Shown here: in pieces, positions 5,887-6,034 of the stretch
How the letters are laid out: each line of letters starts with the position of its first letter
Numbering within the stretch: position 1 is the stretch's first letter
DNA from: an uncultured Muribaculaceae bacterium
GTDB lineage: Bacteria > Bacteroidota > Bacteroidia > Bacteroidales > Muribaculaceae
Assembly: GCA_947644475.1 (NCBI GenBank)
Contig: CANRZQ010000180.1
Coordinates: 1-6,034, forward strand
Direction of reading: 5' to 3'
Length of the DNA: 6,034 nt
Notes under the pieces: generated by a model
What the model was told of the DNA's origin: nothing
The model's input: only the letters and a program-made list of their open reading frames with translations
The model's database searches: none
Made by a program: the position numbers and the translations under genes

Positions 5887-6034
5887 TGGTCGGAGCCGTT
5901 GCGCAGTTGCACGTTGTGGTAAATCTTCATCTGGTTGCCGAGAATCTTGGTGAACCCTTTCACATCGTCGGCTGTCCAGGCCTTGTTCACCTCGCCGTAT
6001 TCGCCGAAGTCGGTCTTCATAAGGTCGAAAGGCG
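5883..6034 (-). CDS. argG: Argininosuccinate synthase, C-terminal 49 residues (cut by right window edge)
   Basis: The minus-strand frame entering from the right edge gives a 49-residue tail with PFDLMKTDFGEYGE, WTADDVKGF and TKILGNQ...IYHNV, ending at TGA 5885-5883. This matches, from memory, the C-terminus of Bacteroidetes argininosuccinate synthases, which end in a GNQ-x-x-IYH motif. The enzyme condenses citrulline and aspartate with ATP to argininosuccinate, the substrate of ArgH at the other end of the window. Here a few residues (QLRNGSDQ) extend beyond the conserved IYHNV, a minor species-specific tail. The stop overlaps the argC ATG by 4 bases. The catalytic ATP-pyrophosphatase domain and the start lie outside the window. 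The identification rests on a short segment but is supported strongly by operon context. Confidence 0.92.
   Translation of the reverse strand, partial: PFDLMKTDFGEYGEVNKAWTADDVKGFTKILGNQMKIYHNVQLRNGSDQ

Overview
This window is the inside of an arginine-biosynthesis operon, almost certainly from a member of the Bacteroidales. All seven genes lie on the minus strand, so transcription runs from the right end of the window to the left. In that order they are: argG (only its 3' end), argC, argD, an argF'-type N-acyl-ornithine carbamoyltransferase, argB, an M20-family deacylase in the argE role, and argH (its 5' two-thirds, cut by the left edge). The Bacteroidales assignment rests on the carbamoyltransferase, which matches the Bacteroides N-succinylornithine type rather than ordinary ornithine carbamoyltransferase. 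Near-canonical Bacteroidetes ArgD, ArgG and ArgH sequence and the lack of clear Shine-Dalgarno sequences at the starts support it. Codon third positions are rich in G and C, so a GC-rich genus is more likely than Bacteroides itself. A Muribaculaceae-like organism is possible, but I cannot settle the family.

Layout, right to left: argG end (5883-6034), argC (4924-5886), a 125-base non-coding spacer of short repeats (4799-4923), argD (3656-4798, TTG start), argF' (2702-3652), argB (1941-2705), argE-like deacylase (880-1944), a 23-base gap, and argH (1-856). Three junctions (argG/argC, argF'/argB, argB/deacylase) are 4-base ATGA overlaps, and argD/argF' is separated by 3 bases. The set is therefore tightly co-transcribed and probably translationally coupled, except at the argC/argD spacer and the short gap before argH.

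Pathway: ArgB phosphorylates N-acyl-glutamate, ArgC reduces it to the semialdehyde, ArgD transaminates it to N-acyl-ornithine, and ArgF' carbamoylates that directly to N-acyl-citrulline. The M20 enzyme then removes the acyl group to give citrulline, and ArgG and ArgH convert citrulline to arginine. By analogy with Bacteroides fragilis the acyl group is probably succinyl. The enzyme that makes N-acyl-glutamate is not in the window and may lie upstream of argG. No promoter or ArgR operator was recognised; the operon promoter should lie beyond the right edge.

The points most worth a second look are the argC/argD spacer, which holds two facing arrays of an 8-base repeat able to fold into a hairpin just ahead of a TTG-started argD, and the specificity position of ArgF', which is valine instead of the proline (succinyl) or glutamate (acetyl) known from characterised enzymes. 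Otherwise this is a conventional biosynthetic operon, and I see no sign of an undescribed system.
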